From positions 34,129,000 to 34,192,999 of the forward strand of contig CM030365.1 of NCBI GenBank assembly GCA_017893485.1: a stretch of DNA of 64,000 nucleotides, in the 5' to 3' direction. Source of the DNA: Hemerocallis citrina (taxonomy: Eukaryota; Streptophyta; Magnoliopsida; Asparagales; Asphodelaceae). A model generated the notes under the pieces. The model was not told where the DNA came from. It made no database searches and was given only the letters and a program-made list of their open reading frames with translations. The number at the start of each line of letters is the position of its first letter. The stretch's first letter is position 1. Made by a program: the position numbers and the translations under genes. This document shows, in pieces, positions 24,114 to 35,203 of the stretch.

Positions 24114-27082
24114 TATATATATATCTTATCTTATCTCTCTCCCTAAACCCTAACCCTAATACTCTACCCATCTACATCCCGGCCTCCCTATCCCTCTCTC
24201 TCTCACTTGCTTGCACGGCCCACCTACAGCCGAACACCCCGACCCAGTCAGCCCAGGCCGACCCTACCTTTGGCTGGGTGCACCCCGACCTCACCCCGTC
24301 AGCCCATCCCCTCCAACACCTGAGCCCACATCTCCCCTACTCCTGATCCTCCCTCCTTGGCCATCCCTACCACCTCGCACCACCACATAATTCCTCATCT
24401 CTCTCTCATGTTGTTCTCTTGTGGCCGGAAGCCACTATTATCATCTCGCTTTTGGGGTCTTTATTTGTGTGGAGATTTTCGCTCAAGTTTGCTTGGATTC
24501 ATTAGTTCGTGGATTTTGATTCGTAGATTTTCGTTCGTGGATTTTTCTCGTTACTCGTGGTTTCCATCGTTCTTCATCTTCAGTTAAGGCAAATAACTTA
24601 TACTCCAATTCATTTATTTGATACAAGTCAAAAATACCACCTATAGTGTAGTTGGGTCTATAGACGACTCTTGTTTGTGTTTTGTTTGATGGGTTTTGAC
24701 TATATCGTGAAAATTTGACCATAGATGACCTACGACACAATATGGACATGAATTAACTTAGGTTTTACCCATTCTTAATTTTGATCATGTATGTGAGACT
24801 TTTGTGAGAATTCGTGATTAAGTTGAGATCCATGTGAAATATTTAGTGTGGACATGCTAGACACCCTAAATTATGATGTTTGGACACTTGGTAGACACGA
24901 ATTCATGTTTGGTTGTGTTTTGAACAGGTTCTGTATGATATATGTTGAGTTGTGGTAAAAGGGAAAAATCTGTATTTTATCGCTGATCTGTTTTGTTTGC
25001 TGTTTTGGACTGTCTTGAAGTCAGTATCTTAATTTCGGTATAAAACATGAGTTTTAGAGAATTTCGTCTATTTTCAAACCGCTCTTACCTTGCTCGATTT
25101 CGTTTTCGTATGTGAGAGTTATGACTGTTTTACTACAGAGGTGTAGATCTTTTCCAGATTTTGTTATCGATGATTTTAATGACTAAATGATTTTGGTACT
25201 GATGCTACATATATTATTTTGACCTAAAACTTTGGTCAGTGTTTCTTTATCTAGTTAGGGATTATCCAGAATTTTGGTGAATTTTATTGATGCGTTTTAG
25301 ATGTCGTTTCATGCTCGTTTCTGAAATCTATACTTATTGTATTTTTCTCGATGTTCTGTAAAGAACCTTATTTTCACTATGATTCCTTTTACTGTATGAA
25401 AAATATTTGTGAAATATGAAAGTTAGTAGATTTTATCTATTTTTATATCCCTTTGGCGGAATTGGATTTTGTTTCACTAGTTGCGAGATATCATAGTTTT
25501 CGTACAGCAGTGTTGGAAATTCCAGATTTGCCAAACTATGGTTTCTTGATGCTTTCTTATTTTTGATGACTGATCTACTTTTACTGGAAAATTCTGAAAC
25601 TTTATATTTAGATACTGGACATATAGGGAAAAACCCCTGATTTTTTGTGGATTTATTTAATGTGTTTTCTTGTTCTTGAATTCGTTTTCCTGATTTCTAG
25701 CTGAACCTATTTTCAGTATTCAAACCAGTTTTGAGCTATGTTTTTGTGAATTAATATATGATTTATTTATACTCGCTGGATTCGTGTGGAAGCCTATTTT
25801 CCAGATACTTCGACGGATCTAGTTTTGCTTATTTGTAATACTAGGAATCATTGTTTTACTACAGTATGGTCTTGCTGTCCTAAACTTGAGATTTGTATAT
25901 TTTATTCTTTTATGAGATATCTTGAACTTGTACATGTTTATCTTGCAACATGCACTTGTCACATGATCACGTCATGTTATTCTCGATATATTTTGCACAT
26001 ATACATGCATGTTTGACAATAATAATAAATAACCAAGCCGGGGTTTAAGGTACATATCTAATAGTGGATAATTCAGAAAGTTGTACTCGGAAAGGGATCG
26101 ACTGATCCTGCGTGATTACTTGAGACATGATAATTGACACATAATTACTTGATACTTGCATACAAGACACGATACTTGCCACTTGCACAACTTTACATGT
26201 GATTACATGATACATGATACTTCGAGCTTGGAGCTCGATTACTTGATTTGTCCTCGAGTATACTAACCTCTATGGTCCACTATCTAAAGCGAAACTGTTT
26301 GCTGTAGCAACCATGTAAAGTCGGCTGCATGAAGTGCTACCTAGATAGTAATCACTACAAGACTTGATACATGATTCTTGAACATGATACTTGAACCTGA
26401 TACATGCTTGCTTGATACTTGACTACATGATACTTGAGACTTGAAACTTGACACTTGATACATGATTACATGATACTTGACACTTGATGCATGTTTACAT
26501 GATACTTGATTACTTGACACTTGATTTATGCCATTTATACTTGTTCACTTTGCCATGCTAGTTGTTTATGTTCACATCATCCTTATACCATATTGCTAGT
26601 TATTTTTTCCATGTACTTGTATCCTACATTATAAGTGGCCCGTAACTTGCAATTGATGGGTACTTGTTTTTCTCTTTTCCTCTTTCCTGCATTTGTTGAA
26701 TTGCAGATTTTGGAGAATAGGTTCCAGATGGTATTGGAGACATGAAGTATTAGTGCTGCTTTTTATTAATATTATTTCTTGTAGCTTGCTTGAACAATAT
26801 TGTATTTTGAGACTTTGATTTATTCTTGTATTTTGGTAATGTGACCCAAGACATTTGTTTTATTCAGATCAAGACTATTTGAGGTTATATATTTGGTTTC
26901 AAGTATTCTTGTTGGTATTTTGGCTCATATGTGCATGTGGTTGATTCTTTTGCTTCCGACTCTGATGATTCTTGAGAATGTTGTAAAGATTTCTTGAACA
27001 ACTTATGAATGATGAAAATCATTCGCTAGGTTTTTGTCTCGTATTCGTATTCTGTATTCTTTTTGGGAAGTGGGACGTGATA
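23629..27082 (+). repeat. 5' LTR of element A
   Basis: It starts TGTAACC and ends GTGATA, where the 3' LTR has GTGACA. A long (AT)n tract (24036-24122) takes the place of a TATA box and is followed by CCCTAAACCCTAACCCTAAT (24141-24160). A GC-rich leader follows, then a donor-like AAG|GCAAAT (GC at 24599-24600) and a T-rich remainder. ACTTGATAC-type repeat blocks lie at 26105-26265 and 26360-26525. Confidence 0.92.
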
Positions 27083-27092
27083 GGGTTTTTAG

Positions 27093-27104
27093 TGGGATCA
27101 GAGC
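27093..27104 (+). other. Primer-binding site of element A
   Basis: TGGGATCAGAGC, 10 nt after the 5' LTR, differs by one base from the initiator tRNA-Met primer site TGGTATCAGAGC. It is where tRNA would prime minus-strand cDNA. Confidence 0.88.
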
Positions 27105-27230
27105 ACCAGGTTGACTAATGTATTAGTTACCTAATATATTAGACAAGCTTGGCTCAAACTGAGATCTGTGCAACATTTCGCCAACCATACATGCATAAAT
27201 GAATCAAATATTATCAACATTGATCTGGAT

Positions 27231-27258
27231 GCTAACTATTTTTCGCTTTGTGCAGACT
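27231..27258 (+). other. Putative splice acceptor directly before gag ATG
   Basis: GCTAACTATTTTTCGCTTTG followed by TGCAG|ACT then ATG. CTAAC (27232-27236) fits the plant branch-point consensus, a pyrimidine tract follows, and the AG (27254-27255) is 20 nt after the branch A. Element B keeps CTAAT, T-tract and GTGCAG at the same place (about 15504-15530). The likely donor is in the LTR leader. Confidence 0.45.
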
Positions 27259-28403
27259 ATGGCTCGAAGGGGTTCTACTTCTCAGTCGCAGGGTGACCTG
27301 ATTGAGGCGATCACTGTGGTGCTTGAGCGCTTGATTAATCAGCAGCAGAACCATAGTGATTTGGTGATGGCTGCTTTGGAAGCCGCTCGAGTTCCTTTGC
27401 CTGTTGCGCCTAGGCAGGATGTTCTTCCTCCCTGTCCGGGAACGGTCACAAACTTTGTGAGGCTGCATCCCGACAGATTTTTAGGCACTGAGACGCCTTT
27501 GGAGGCTGAACAGTGGTTCATTCGGACAGAGCAACTATTTTTGGCATCTTAAGTTGCTGATGCTGATCGTGTAGATGTGGTTACCATCCAGTTGGTGGAC
27601 TTGGCTCATATCTGGTGGAGGTCCGAGTCCGAAAGGCTCGAAAGACTGATCACTTGGGCCATTTTCACTAGGAGCTTCTTGGAAAAGTTCTTTCCTAGTA
27701 GAGTTGGTCGTTATTTATAGTAATGAAATTTTGTTACATATTATTCATGCAATATTGTAACATAAGACTTTCTTGAAACAGGGTTTCAGGTCTGTGGACG
27801 AGTATGCAGCTGAGTTTACGAGACTTAGCTGCTTCGCAGCCGTTCTTGTGGCGAACGAAGAGGATAGGGCTCGTAGGTTCATTTTGGGACTTGAGCGAGA
27901 CATCAAGGTGTAGCTTGTCTCTCTTCGCTTGCGTACCTATGCTGAGGCTCTTGAGGCAGCTAGGGCCCAGGAGCAGGCTCGTGGTGATTTGGCTCCTTCT
28001 CAGTGGACTGTTCCGCACTCTGTTGCTAGGTCTTCTAGTGGGTCTATTCGGAGACCTGTTCCAACCCCTCCAATTAGGGCAGCTCCTTACTCTTCTGCGG
28101 GTCCTACGAGAGTTGGTTTCTGTGACTTTTGTCGTCTTCCAGGGCATGGGCGCAAGGATTGCCGACGTGCCAATCATTGCTGTTTTGGATGTGGTGCTGC
28201 TGACCATTCGGTGCGGGACTGCCTACGGTTGGCTCCTCCAGCCTGGGGTCCTGCTCAGCCAGTTGCCACAGCTCGTGGTCCAGTTAGACCACCGCTTCCT
28301 CCGCAGCGTCAGATTGTCGGTCAGAGGACCACTGTTCCGAGGAGATGTCAGACTTTTAACTCGACTGTTGCAGATGCTGAGTCAGCTGAGGGTGTGGTTG
28401 CAG
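27259..28403 (+). pseudogene. gag: Tekay gag of element A, broken
   Basis: The ATG at 27259 (MARRGST) opens a capsid region containing LHPDRFLGTE and EQWFIRTEQL. A stop at 27550 ends the first frame. Around 27715-27781 lies the insert shared with element B, partly deleted here. The frame resumes with VDEYAAEFTRL and reaches two zinc knuckles, CDFCRLPGHGRKDC and CFGCGAADHSVRDC (about 28119-28220), both CX2CX4HX4C, as expected for RNA-binding nucleocapsid. The open frame then runs into a 155-bp intron-like stretch starting at 28404. The product would package the element RNA. Confidence 0.88.
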
Positions 28404-28558
28404 GTATCTTTTGTTTTATTGTTTTATTATTTGTTATTTCTCTTTGTTTTTCTTCATTTCCCTTACTTTATTCCCTTCTGTTTGTTCTTCTGCAATTTGT
28501 TTTTCCTCACCCCTGTTCAACAATTCTTTTTCTTGTCTCTTTGGTTTTTCTATCTTAG
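28404..28558 (+). other. Candidate 155-bp intron between gag zinc knuckles and protease
   Basis: The stretch starts GCAG|GTATCTTTTG and ends TTTTTCTATCTTAG|GTG. It is strongly U-rich throughout, with TTCAAC about 40 nt from the end as a possible branch site. Its length is not a multiple of three. Removing it joins G and GT into a glycine codon and puts the nucleocapsid tail in frame with the protease leader (VVLVSSFPGHVLFDSGAT). Unspliced, translation stops inside or just after it. These are the marks of a plant GT-AG intron. Ogre elements have an intron in gag-pol, but I know of none described for Tekay. The copy in element B is cut before this point. Confidence 0.65.
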
Positions 28559-31500
28559 GTGTTGTGCTTGTGTCCTCTTTCCCTGGTCATGTTCTGTTTG
28601 ATTCTGGGGCAACCATTCTTTTGTATCCTCTCGATTTGTCGCTTGCCATCAGTTGGAATGCAGCAACATGTCAGAGGCTTGGAACATTGTGACAGGTGGT
28701 GGAGTTTTCACTTGTTCCTAGGAGTGTAGGCAGTGTCCTGTGATTATTGGTAGCACAGAGTTCAAAGCCAATCTGATTGTAATTGGAAATTTGGGATTCG
28801 ATGTTATTTTGATTGCCGTGCTAAGAAAGTTGTGTTCCGGATTCCAGATCGCACAGAGTTTGAGTTCCATGCCAGGGAGCCTTCCCTTGGCCGAGCTGCA
28901 GTTGATCAGGAGATTTGTGCGATGGAGTTGCAATTAGGCTGTGAGGCTGTGCCTCTAGTAGTTAGGGATTTCTTGTATGTTTTTCCAGATGAGTTGCCTG
29001 GCTTACCCCCTTACAGGGGAGTGGAATTCGGTATTGATGTTCAGCCTGGAACAACACCGATATCGAAGAATCCCTATAGGATGGCACCGATTGAGCTAGC
29101 AGAGCTTAAGGTGCAGATTCAGCAGTTGCTTGATTTGGGTTTCATAAGACCTAGTGTTTTGTCTTGGGGTGCTCCGGTTCTTTTTGTCGACAAGAAGGAT
29201 GGTGGTCGTGACTGTGCATGGATTATCGGGAACTGAACAGAGTTACTATGAAGAATCGGTATCCATTGCCCAGGATCGATGATTTGTTTGATCAGTTGAG
29301 TGGGGCTGCTATTTTCTCGAAGTTGGATCTTCGTTCTGGGTATCACCAAGTCAAGGTGAAGGCTGCAGATATATAGAAGACTACTTTCAGGACTAGATAC
29401 ATGCACTATGAGTATCTTGGGATGCCGTTCAGAGTTACAAACGCGCCGGCTGTATTCATGAGTCTTATGAACCAGGTCTTCTCTCAGTTCTTGGATAGAT
29501 TTGTGGTGGTCTTCATTGATGATATTTTTGTGTATCTCGGAATCGGGAAGACCATGCTGAGCATCTTAGAGTGGTTCTGTAGACTTTGAGGGAGATCAGC
29601 TCTATGGGAAACATAGCAAGTATGAGTTTTGGCTTGACAGGATTTCATTCTTGGGACACATTATCTCAGGCGATGGTATTTATGTAGATCCTGCCAAGGT
29701 TGAGGCTGTGAAGGATTGGCCTGTTCCCAAGTCAAATTTTGAAGTCAGGAGTTTTCTCAGTTTGGCTGGCTATTATTGGAAGTTCGTCCAAGATTTTTCG
29801 AAGATAGCAGGACCGTTGACTAAGTTGGCTAGGAAGGATCAGAAGTTCTGTTGGTCTGATGAGTATGATGGAGCTTTTGTTGAGTTGAAGAACAGACTGA
29901 CGTCAGTGCCTGTGTTGACTATTCCCGATGGTTTAGGCGGATTTGTAATTCACTGTGATGCTTCTGGTAAGGGTCATGGAGCAATTTTGATGCAGAAGGG
30001 TCGAGTCGTTGCTTATGCATCGAGGCAGTTGAGGCTGTATAAGAAGAACTATCCGACTCCTGACTTGGAGTTAGCAGCAGTGATTCATGGTTTGAAGCTG
30101 TGAAGACATTATTTACTTGGGGACCGAGTGGAGATATTTACAGATCACAAAAGTCTCAAGTACGTCTACACCCAGAAGGAGTTAAACATGAGGCAAAGGC
30201 ATTGGTTGGAGCTTCTGGCCGATTATGACATCAGTTTGCAATACCATCCTGGTAAAGTAAACTTGGTGCCAGATGCTTTGAGCAGAAGACCGGCAGTTAT
30301 GTTCTTGACTCATCAGAGGGATCTGATTGAGCAGATGAGGAGGTTGGAGTTGGAAGTTTTGTTGCCGAGTTCTGATCGGAGTTCTTTGGTGCTTCAGCTG
30401 CAGTGGTCTCTTGTTGATCAGATTAAAGAGGCGTAGGCTAGTGAAGCACAGTTGCAGAGATTTCGAGCTGAGGTTGAGTTTGGGTCCAGGATGGACATGG
30501 TTATTCATATCGGATGGATCACTTCGTTTTGGGTCCAGATTATGTGTCCCGGAAGGTGATGTCGTTAGAGGTTGCTTGAGGAAGCCCATCCGTCCTTATA
30601 TTCTATCCATCCTGGCGGTACTAATATGTATCGAGATTTGAATTTTCATTTCTGGTGGCAGGGTATGAAAAGGGTTGTATCTCGGTTTGTTGCTCAGTGT
30701 TTGATATGCCAGCAGGTTAAGGCAGAGCATCAGAGAACCGCTGGACTTCTTCAACTGCTTCCTATTCCAGAGTGGAAGTGGGAACATATCACTATGGATT
30801 TTGTGACCGCTTTGCCGAGGAGTCCTAAGGGTCATAATGCCATTTGGGTGATTGTCGGCCGTTTGACGAAGAGTGCTTACTTCGTTCCTTTTCGTGTCGG
30901 GCAGTCTACTGAGAGCCTAGCTGAGAGGTATATGTAAGAGATTGTTAGACTTCATGGGGTTCCAGTCAGTATTGTATCCGACAGGGATACGAGATTCAGA
31001 TCTCAATTTTGGGAGAGTTTTCAGAACAGTTTGGGGAGTAAATTAAAGTACAGTACAGCTTTTCATCCCCAAACTGATGGATAATCAGAGCGGACTATTT
31101 AGATTCTTTAGAACATATTGAGGTCATGTATGCTTCAGTTTGGTGCATCTTGGGAGGATCATTTGCATCTCGTGGAGTTCTCGTACAATAACAGCTTTCA
31201 AGCCAGTATTAAAGCTGCACTGTTCGAGGCACTCTATGGGCGGAAGTGCAGATCACCAGTGTGCTGGGATGACATTGGTGAGAGGAAGTTGTTGGGTTTC
31301 GAGTTGTTCACCAAGACAGTTGATGCAGTTGTTCAGATCAGGAAGCACTTGCAGGCAGCTCAGGACATGCAGAAGAGATGGGCCGATGTCCATCGAAGAG
31401 TTTTGGAGTTTGGTGTTGGTGACCATGTTTTCCTAAAGGTATCTCCATGGCGCGGTGTCATTTGGTTCGGTGGTGGGGGCAAGCTTAGTCCTAGGTTTAT

Positions 31501-31647
31501 TGGACCGTTTGAGATTTTGGAGCGAGTAGGCAAGGTGGCCTATCGTCCTACTTTGTCGCCAGCGTTATCAGGAGTGCACGATGTTTTTCATGTCTCAAAA
31601 CTTAGGAGATATATCCGAGATGAGCCACGTGATCAACTATTCTAAGC
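28559..31647 (+). pseudogene. pol: Tekay pol of element A: PR, RT, RNase H, integrase
   Basis: Protease carries LFDSGAT (about 28600) and is then frameshifted near 28690. RT follows with [40 protein letters not shown] and FIDDI in the palm (about 29513), interrupted by a frameshift near 29210 and a stop near 29370. RNase H has [25 protein letters not shown] and PDALSRRPA. Integrase has the zinc-finger end CLICQQVK (about 30700) and core residues in [16 protein letters not shown] and SERTI, with several stops at 30935-31110. Its tail ends at RRYIRDE and joins a stop, followed by a deletion of most of the chromodomain. The gene order identifies a chromovirus, and the enzyme set is inactive. Confidence 0.92.
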
Positions 31648-31790
31648 CTGGTGAGTCGACTTGGGAGCTGGAGGAGTTTCAGCAGAAGTTTCCTCATTTG
31701 TTTGAGTAGTTTTGTTTTGTTCTTTTGGTTGTTTTGGGGTTACCCTATGTATCTTCTTTTTGAATTTCGAGGACAAAATTCTTCTTGTTA

Positions 31791-31802
31791 GGTGGGTAGG
31801 AT
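31791..31802 (+). other. Polypurine tract of element A
   Basis: GGTGGGTAGGAT lies immediately before the 3' LTR start TGTAACTCC. The motif is shared with elements B and G. Confidence 0.75.
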
Positions 31803-32210
31803 TGTAACTCCTATTTTTCATTTTTTGTATTTTTGGTGTGTATTTTTCGTTTTGGTAAATTTTCTTTCTTGTATTTTTCTAAACCGTATATTGGAGTTGT
31901 TTTCAATATATGTATTCGTTTTATTTCATTTTGAGCTCTTTGTGTTTGATTGGTTGTCTTTTTGGTTTCATTCTTCATTATTTGTTCTTTCTTTCATTTG
32001 GTCTCGTTCTTTTTATTTTTATTTTCTTGGGTGCTTGTGGTGGTGATTGGTTGTGATCCTTTTCCCAATCCTATTTTTTTGATCCCTAATAAGATTTACC
32101 AAAGCCAAATTTAAATCCAATCCAATTTGTATCCTATTTGAAACCCATTAATTCAAATCCTACTACGACTCCTAATTACCCACAACCCAATTACCCATTA
32201 ACCCTAATCC

Positions 32211-32250
<40 letters not shown>

Positions 32251-35203
32251 TATCTCTCTCCCTAAACCCTAACCCTAATACTTTACCCCTCTACATCCCG
32301 GCCTCCCTATTCCTCTCTCTCCCGCTTGCTTGCGCCGCCCACCTAGAGCCGAACACCCCGACCCGGTCCGCCCAGGCCGACCCTACCTTCGGCTCTGTGC
32401 ACCCCGACCTCACCCCGTCAGCCCATCCCCTCCGACACCCGAGCCTACATCTCCCCTACTCCCTATCCCCCCTCCTTGGCCATCCCTACCACCTCGCACC
32501 ACAACATAATCCCTCGTCTTTTTCTCGTGGTGTTCTCTTGTGGCCGCAAGCCACTATTATCATCTCTCTTTTGGAGTTTTTGTTCGTGTGGAGATTTTCG
32601 CTCAAGTTTGCTGGGGTTCATTAGTTCATGATTTTGGTTCGTGGGTTTTCGTTCCTGGGTTTTGCTCTTTACTCTTGGTTTTCGTCGTTCTTCATCTTCG
32701 GTTAAGGCAAGTAACTTGTACTCCAATTCATTTGTTTGATACAAGTCAAAAATACCCCCTATAGTGTAGTTGGGTCTAGAGACGACTCTTGTTTGTGTTA
32801 TGTTTGATGGGTTTAGTCTCTATTGTGAAATTTTGACCATAGATGACTCACGACACAATATGGACATGAATTAACTTAGGTTTTACCCTGTTATTAATTT
32901 TGATCATGTATGTGAGACTTTTGTGAGAATTCGTGATTTGGTTGAGATCCATGTGATATATTTGGTGTGGACATTCTAGACACCCTAAATTATGATGTTT
33001 GGACACTTGGTAGACTCGAATTCAAGTTTGGTTGTGTTTTGAACAAGTTTTGTATGATATATGTTGAGTTGTGGTAAAAGGGAAAAATCTGTATTTTGTC
33101 GCTGATCTATTTTGTTTGCTGTTTTGGACTGTCTTGAAGTTAGTATCTTAATTTTGGTACAAAACGTGAGTTTAAGAGAATTTCGTCTATTTTCAAAACC
33201 CTCTGACCTTGCTCGATTTCGTTTTTGTATGTGTGAGTTATGACTGTTTTACTACAGAGGTGTAGATCTTTTCCAGATTTCGTTTTCGATGATTTAGAGT
33301 ACAAAATGATTTTGGTACTGATGCTACATATATTATATTGATCCAAAACTTTGGTCAGTATTTCTTTGTCTAGTTAGGGTTACCCAGAATTTTGGTGAAT
33401 TTTATTGATGCATTTTAGATGTCGTTTCATGCTCGTTTCTGAAATCTATACTTGCTGTATTTTGCTCGCTATTTTGTAAAGAATCTTATTTTCACTATGA
33501 TTCCTTTTACTGTATGAAAAATGTTTGTGAAATATGAAAGTTAGTAGATTTTATCTATTTTTAAATCCCTTTGGCAGAATTGGATTTTGTTTCACTGGTT
33601 GCGAGATATCATTGTTTTCGTACAGCAGTGTTGAAAATTCCAGATTTGCCAAACTATGGTTTCTTGATGCTTTCTTATTTTTGATGACTGATCTACTTTT
33701 ACTAAAAAATTCTGAAACTTTATATTTAGATATTGGACATATAGGGGAATACCCCAAATTTTTCATGGATTTATTTAATGTAATTTCATGCTGTTTTTCT
33801 GTTCTTGAATTCGTTTTCCTAATTTCTGGCTGAACCTATTTTCTGTATTCAAACTAGTTTTGAGCTATGTTTTTGTGAATTATTATATGACTTATTTATA
33901 CTCGCTGGATTAGTGTGGAAGCCTATTTTCCAAATACTTTGACGGATCTAATTTTGCTTTGTTTGTAACACTGGGAATCACTATTTTACTACAGTATGGT
34001 CTTACTGTTCTGAACTAGAGATTTGTCTATTTTATTTTTTTATGAGATATCTTGCACTTGTACATGTTTATCTTGCAACTTACACTTGTCACATGATCAC
34101 GCCATGTTATTCTTGATATATTTTGCACTATACATTCTTGTTTGACAATAATAATAAATAACCATGTCGGGGTTTAAGGGACAGATCTAATAGTGGATAA
34201 TTCATAAACGTGTATTCGGAAGGGGATCCACTGATCCTACGTGATTACTTGAGACATGATACTTGACACGTGATTACTTGATACATGCACGCAAGACACG
34301 GTACTTGCCACTTGCACAACTTGACACGTGATTACATGATACGTGATACTTGGCGCTTGGAGCATGATTACTTGACTTGTCCCCGAGTATACTGCCCTCT
34401 ATGGTCCACTATGAAATCTAAAGTGAAATTGTTTGCTGTAACAACCATGTAAGGTGGGCTGCATGAAGTGCTACCTAGATACTAATCACTACAAGACTTG
34501 ATACATGATACTTGAACATGATACTTGCTTGCTTGATACTTGACTACATGATACTTAGGACTGGAAACTTGACACTTGATACATGATTATATGATACTTG
34601 ACACTTGATGCATGTTTACATGATACTTGATTACTTAACACTTGATTCATGCCATTTACATTTGTTCACTTTGCCATGCTAGTTGTTTATGTTGACATCA
34701 TGCTTATACCATGTTGCTAGTTAGTTTTCCCATATACTTGTATCCTACATTATAAGTAGCCCTTAACTTGCAATTGACGGGTACTTATTTTTCTCTTTTT
34801 CTCTTTTCTACATTCGTTGAATTGCAGATTTTGGAGAACTGGTTCCAGATGGTATCGGAGACATGAAGTTTTAGTGCTGCTTTTTGTTAATATTATTTCT
34901 TGTAGCTTGCTTGAACAATATTGTATTTTGAGACTTGGATTTATTCTTGTATTTGGGCAATGTGACCCAAGACATTTGTTTTATTCAGTTCATGTCTATT
35001 TGAGATTATATATTTGGTTCCAAGTATTCTTGTTGATATTTTGGCTCATATGTGCATGTGGTTGATTCTTTTGCTTTCGACTCTGATGATTCTTGAGAAT
35101 ATTGTAAAGATTTTTTGAATAGCTTATGGATGATGAAAATCATTCGCTGGGCTTTTGTCTCGTATCCGTATTCCGTATTCCTTTTGGGAAGCGGGGCGTG
35201 ACA
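31803..35203 (+). repeat. 3' LTR of element A
   Basis: It runs TGTAACTCC to GTGACA, 3401 bp. The (TA)n tract is shorter (32214-32248) than in the 5' LTR. CCCTAAACCCTAACCCTAA follows (about 32260-32278), and the donor-like AAG|GCAAGT is at 32707. ACTTGATAC-type blocks lie at 34230-34380 and 34495-34650. Open frames within it are not credible genes. Confidence 0.93.

Larger units (their letters stand above)
23629..35203 (+). mobile_element. Full-length Tekay/Del chromovirus (element A), TSD AAACA
   Basis: This complete insertion of 11.6 kb has two LTRs (23629-27082 and 31803-35203) of about 3.4 kb, a primer site, gag-pol in the order gag, PR, RT, RNase H, integrase, and a polypurine tract. The 5-bp duplication AAACA lies at 23624-23628 and 35204-35208. 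It sits inside the 5' LTR of element B in opposite orientation. By eye the LTRs differ by roughly 4-5% over their first 240 bp, so it is not recent. Frameshifts, stops and the loss of most of the chromodomain make it non-autonomous. Confidence 0.95.

Noticed and set aside
24141..24160. Interstitial telomere or chromosome-end sequence
   Set aside because: Only two to three telomere-like units, at the same place in several LTRs; this is a promoter motif, not a telomere.
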